Positions 6,865 through 8,717 of a DNA stretch of 8,717 bases are shown here, piece after piece. The stretch spans positions 1-8,717 of the forward strand of contig CAYPNT010000102.1 in assembly GCA_964412235.1 (NCBI GenBank), in the 5' to 3' direction. The translations under genes were made by a program, and so were the position numbers. Numbering within the stretch: the stretch's first letter is position 1; each line of letters begins with the position of its first letter. Source of the stretch: JAYZQT01 sp964412235. GTDB lineage: Bacteria > Pseudomonadota > Alphaproteobacteria > MPNO01 > UBA830. The notes beneath the pieces were generated by a model that was given only the letters and a program-made list of their open reading frames with translations, was not told the origin of the DNA and searched no databases.

Positions 6865-7776
6865 TTGTCAGATATAGGCTTTATTGGATTGGGTAATATG
6901 GGTGCCGCACTCGCGCGGCGGTTAATGCGTGAACATACATTACACGTCTGGGATATAAACCCAGTGACGGTCCAAAAATTATCCTCGGAGGGCGCGGTCG
7001 GTGTCAAAGGACCAGGCGGCGTAGCCGCGTGTGGTGCGAACATTATTGTAACGTGTTTGCCTACTTCCTCCCAAGTGGAAGAGGTTTTGTTTGGTGATGA
7101 CGGGCTGTCTAATTTCGGACAGCCAGGTACTGTAATAATAGACATGACCACGGGAGACCCGTTGGCCACAAAAGAGTTAGCTGTGAAGTTAGATAGCGTT
7201 GGGATAAAATTTGTTGATGCTCCCGTCTCCGGTGGGGTGGTAGGTGCCGAACAAGGAACGATCGCTATTATGGTGGGAGCAGCGACCGAGGACTTTGATG
7301 CTGTTAAGCCCACTCTAGAAGTAATTAGCCCAAATATTTTTCATGTTGGTGGGAATGGAACAGGGCACGCAATGAAATTAATTAATAATATGATTTCATC
7401 TTGTATTAGATTGGCAACCTTTGAGGGGCTCGCACTAGCAACAAAAGTTGGGATTGAACCCTTAAAATTTTCTGAAGTACTTTCAAAAAGCTCTGCGCGA
7501 GGTTTTGTGGCTGATACTACACTACCAAAATACGTTATTCCGGGCCGTAAAGACCAGAATTTTGGGCTCGCTCTTATGCACAAGGATTTAACTCTGGCCA
7601 CCAAGCTGGGTCAAGACATGCAAATTCCCTTAGCTACTGGTAATTACGCTCGCGAGGTTTTTAGGTCCGCGTTAAACGAGTTGGGTGACGACGTGGATAT
7701 TACACAAATTATTCGTTTGTTTGAGCGTGCAGCGGGAGTGGATGTCTGCGCAGCGCAAGAAAATTTTCCTGACTAG
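6865..7776 (+). CDS. 3-hydroxyisobutyrate dehydrogenase-family NAD(P)-dependent oxidoreductase
   Basis: The product has 303 residues from TTG, the usual size of beta-hydroxyacid dehydrogenases. IGFIGLGNMG (4-13) is the Rossmann dinucleotide-binding loop. VDAPVSGG (117-124) is the substrate loop containing S122, and GHAMKLINNM (167-176) carries the catalytic lysine K171 and N175. MHKDLTLA (238-245) is the conserved C-terminal KDL element. The family oxidises 3-hydroxyisobutyrate, tartronate semialdehyde or related 3-hydroxy acids. An acidic residue (D30, HVWDINP) at the end of the second Rossmann strand is as often seen with NAD. It is translated from a strong ribosome site 25 bp after the MBL gene and probably follows it in the pathway. 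No clear terminator hairpin is seen in the 39 bp before the converging J-protein gene. Family sure; substrate unknown. Confidence 0.9.
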   Translation: MSDIGFIGLGNMGAALARRLMREHTLHVWDINPVTVQKLSSEGAVGVKGPGGVAACGANIIVTCLPTSSQVEEVLFGDDGLSNFGQPGTVIIDMTTGDPLATKELAVKLDSVGIKFVDAPVSGGVVGAEQGTIAIMVGAATEDFDAVKPTLEVISPNIFHVGGNGTGHAMKLINNMISSCIRLATFEGLALATKVGIEPLKFSEVLSKSSARGFVADTTLPKYVIPGRKDQNFGLALMHKDLTLATKLGQDMQIPLATGNYAREVFRSALNELGDDVDITQIIRLFERAAGVDVCAAQENFPD

Positions 7777-7815
7777 GCTATGGAATATGCTGCAAGTCTT
7801 TTATAGACATTCGTT

Positions 7816-8436
7816 TTAGTGTTCTATTGATGGGTCAGAGACCACGCTTAATATTACATTGAGATCGCCAGGAGGTCCCCCGCCGAAACCCTCAATACCA
7901 AATCCCTTTAGGGTCACTATATCGCCATCTGTTGCCCCTTCTGGGATGTCAACGGCGACGGTCAAACCTGTCATCGTGGTCACGAGTTTGCAAATTCCCT
8001 TATCCGCTTCCGAATGAAAAATTTGAAGGGTTTCAGCAATGTCTTCACCCTTCATCCAAAGGGACGTCGCCGCCGCTCCTTTAACACGTCCGAGCCTAGT
8101 TCCCGCGACGTCACCAAATAGATCGATTGTCCTCTCGCCAGTGGTCTCGTCAATTTCAAAATCAAACCACGAACCGCCCTTTTGCCACGGCTGCACCCCT
8201 TGCAATGAATTAGCATGATCTCGTTGATTTCGGTCGAACTCAGCCCTTTTTTTTCTATCGGCGAGTAGATTATAGGCTGCTGTGATCTCTTTAAATTTTT
8301 CCGCGGCCGCCTCATTTCCCGAATTGACATCAGGGTGCAGTTCTTTTGCAAGCGACCGGTAAGCTTTCTTTATCTCATCAAGGCCTGCTGATCGCTCAAG
8401 ACCAAGTAAATCATATGGTGACGGTAAGGCAGACAT
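7816..8436 (-). CDS. J-domain (DnaJ/CbpA-like) co-chaperone with a single C-terminal domain
   Basis: The protein has 206 residues. Residues 7-70 are a J domain (YDLLGL, then AYRSLAKELHPDVNSG with the HPD tripeptide at 34-36, then FKEITAAYNLL and RAEFDR), the part that stimulates the ATPase of DnaK. A poorly conserved linker (71-129) with little Gly/Phe richness follows. Residues 130-200 match DnaJ C-terminal domain I: GEDIAETLQI, VAVDIPEGATDGDIVTLKGFG and GGGPPGDLNVILSV. There is no zinc-finger region, and the protein stops where domain I normally passes into domain II, so the second substrate domain and the dimerisation tail are missing. CbpA-type proteins are usually around 300 residues. 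Frames downstream of the stop show no domain II remnant. The ATG at 8436 has only a weak AGGTAA before it. It converges with the dehydrogenase gene and is probably unrelated to the island. Confidence 0.93.
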   Translation of the reverse strand: MSALPSPYDLLGLERSAGLDEIKKAYRSLAKELHPDVNSGNEAAAEKFKEITAAYNLLADRKKRAEFDRNQRDHANSLQGVQPWQKGGSWFDFEIDETTGERTIDLFGDVAGTRLGRVKGAAATSLWMKGEDIAETLQIFHSEADKGICKLVTTMTGLTVAVDIPEGATDGDIVTLKGFGIEGFGGGPPGDLNVILSVVSDPSIEH

Positions 8437-8495
8437 TTACCTAGTGTTGTCAACGGAACTATGTAGGTCAAGCAGAACCAATTTTTTAAAAGGGG

Positions 8496-8504
8496 TTTAT
8501 ACCA
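8496..8504 (-). promoter_or_regulatory. Candidate extended -10 promoter for the J-protein gene
   Basis: Read on the minus strand this is TGGTATAAA, an extended -10 (TG-N-TATAAA) about 60 bp before the J-protein ATG. No convincing -35 hexamer lies 16-18 bp upstream. The predicted leader would be roughly 50 nt. Confidence 0.3.
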
Positions 8505-8557
8505 GAATTCGGTAAGTCTTTATTGTGATTCGCGTGAAAGCATATAGAACTTTGATT

Positions 8558-8597
8558 GCGGTTTTACCCAAACCGTGGCGGTTCTACCCAAACCGTG
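8558..8597 (+). repeat. Two tandem 20-bp repeats, each a small hairpin
   Basis: Unit 1 (8558-8577) and unit 2 (8578-8597) are directly adjacent and differ at one base (T or C at the seventh position). Unit 1 holds CGGTTT-TACCC-AAACCG, a 6-bp stem with a TACCC loop; unit 2 forms the same hairpin with one mismatch. No coding frame explains the repeat. Confidence 0.85.
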
Positions 8598-8607
8598 CTG
8601 ACAAAAT

Positions 8608-8655
8608 CGTGCCCCGGCGTTCCGACCCACCCTCGCGCCGGGGCGCGTACTTTTT
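8608..8655 (+). terminator. GC-rich hairpin with T-run, intrinsic terminator-like
   Basis: CGTGCCCCGGCG (8608-8619) pairs with CGCCGGGGCGCG (8636-8647) over 12 bp with a single G-U wobble, closing a 16-nt loop. Five T residues (8651-8655) begin three bases after the stem. On the other strand the stem is followed by ATTTTG, so some leftward termination is also possible. Confidence 0.55.
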
Positions 8656-8675
8656 ACCCTTATTAAATTTCAGGC

Positions 8676-8710
8676 AAAAAAAATGGCCTCAACCGCCCCC
8701 GGTATCGGCC
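8676..8710 (-). terminator. Possible terminator of a leftward gene beyond the right edge
   Basis: Read on the minus strand, GGCC (8707-8710) and ACCG pair with CGGT and GGCC (8685-8688) around a 4-nt loop, with a 3x3 internal bulge, and then eight T residues follow (8676-8683 as A on +). This could end a gene entering from the right. The competing reading is a + strand gene start: ATG at 8683, AGG nine bases before it, then 11 GC-rich codons beginning MASTAPGIG. The window ends too soon to choose. Confidence 0.35.
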
Positions 8711-8717
8711 TGATCCC

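Larger units (their letters stand above)
8558..8655 (+). ncRNA. Possible small structured RNA ending in an intrinsic terminator
   Basis: Two tandem hairpins with TACCC loops are followed, after a short linker, by a 12-bp GC-rich hairpin and a T-run, all on the + strand. The nearest + strand gene ends about 780 bp upstream, so this terminator-like element has no coding gene to serve. That is how many small RNA genes look. A weak -10-like TATAGA is at 8543-8548, with no good -35. The alternative is an untranslated leader for a gene starting near the right edge. This is a structural inference only, with no known RNA family recognised. Confidence 0.28.

Noticed and set aside
7777..7815. Terminator between the convergent dehydrogenase and J-protein genes
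   Set aside because: The 39 bases contain only a 4-bp CTAT/ATAG pairing and no GC-rich stem.
8525..8713. 62-codon + strand frame across the right-hand non-coding region
   Set aside because: It begins at a GTG without a ribosome site, runs through the tandem repeat and both hairpins, and gives a Pro/Arg-rich sequence with no recognisable fold. It is better explained as open by chance.

Overview
The window looks like a bacterial chromosome segment, most likely from an alphaproteobacterium, possibly an uncultured marine Rhodospirillales-type lineage. This rests on the gene mix (fused TRAP permease with a TAXI-type binding protein, a Pht5-like decarboxylase, an amidohydrolase and small-acid dehydrogenases), dense packing and moderate, slightly AT-leaning composition. 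No rRNA, tRNA, insertion sequence, phage gene or CRISPR array is visible. The taxonomic call is an inference from protein flavour only.

Layout, left to right. Positions 1-347 (+) hold the C-terminal third of an Ldh-family (malate/L-lactate dehydrogenase type) oxidoreductase. Positions 496-1491 and 1535-2722 (+) are a likely two-gene unit: a 4,5-dihydroxyphthalate decarboxylase (Pht5)-like protein and an ACMSD-like amidohydrolase that lacks an expected metal-ligand Asp. Positions 2891-4792 (+) encode a fused TRAP permease. Its gene converges on a TAXI-family periplasmic binding protein (4851-5804, -), and a perfect 13-bp bidirectional terminator hairpin lies between them. Positions 5958-6839 and 6865-7776 (+) are a second tight pair: an MBL-fold hydrolase with all metal ligands and a 3-hydroxyisobutyrate-dehydrogenase-like enzyme that starts at TTG. 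Positions 7816-8436 (-) encode a J-domain protein with only one DnaJ C-terminal domain. The last ~280 bases have no convincing gene. They contain a 20-bp tandem repeat of small hairpins, a strong GC hairpin with a T-run, and a second terminator-like structure facing the other way.

Working model (inference): from the Ldh gene to the 3-hydroxyisobutyrate-dehydrogenase-like gene the window is an organic-acid uptake and catabolism island. The TAXI protein captures an acid in the periplasm and the fused permease imports it with an ion gradient. The decarboxylase-like protein, the amidohydrolase, the MBL hydrolase and two NAD(P)-dependent dehydrogenases would then process it. The substrate cannot be read from sequence. 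A shared 8-mer, GAGAGTGT, sits upstream of both TRAP genes and between the TAXI and MBL genes; it is the only visible hint of common regulation. The J-protein is probably an unrelated housekeeping neighbour.
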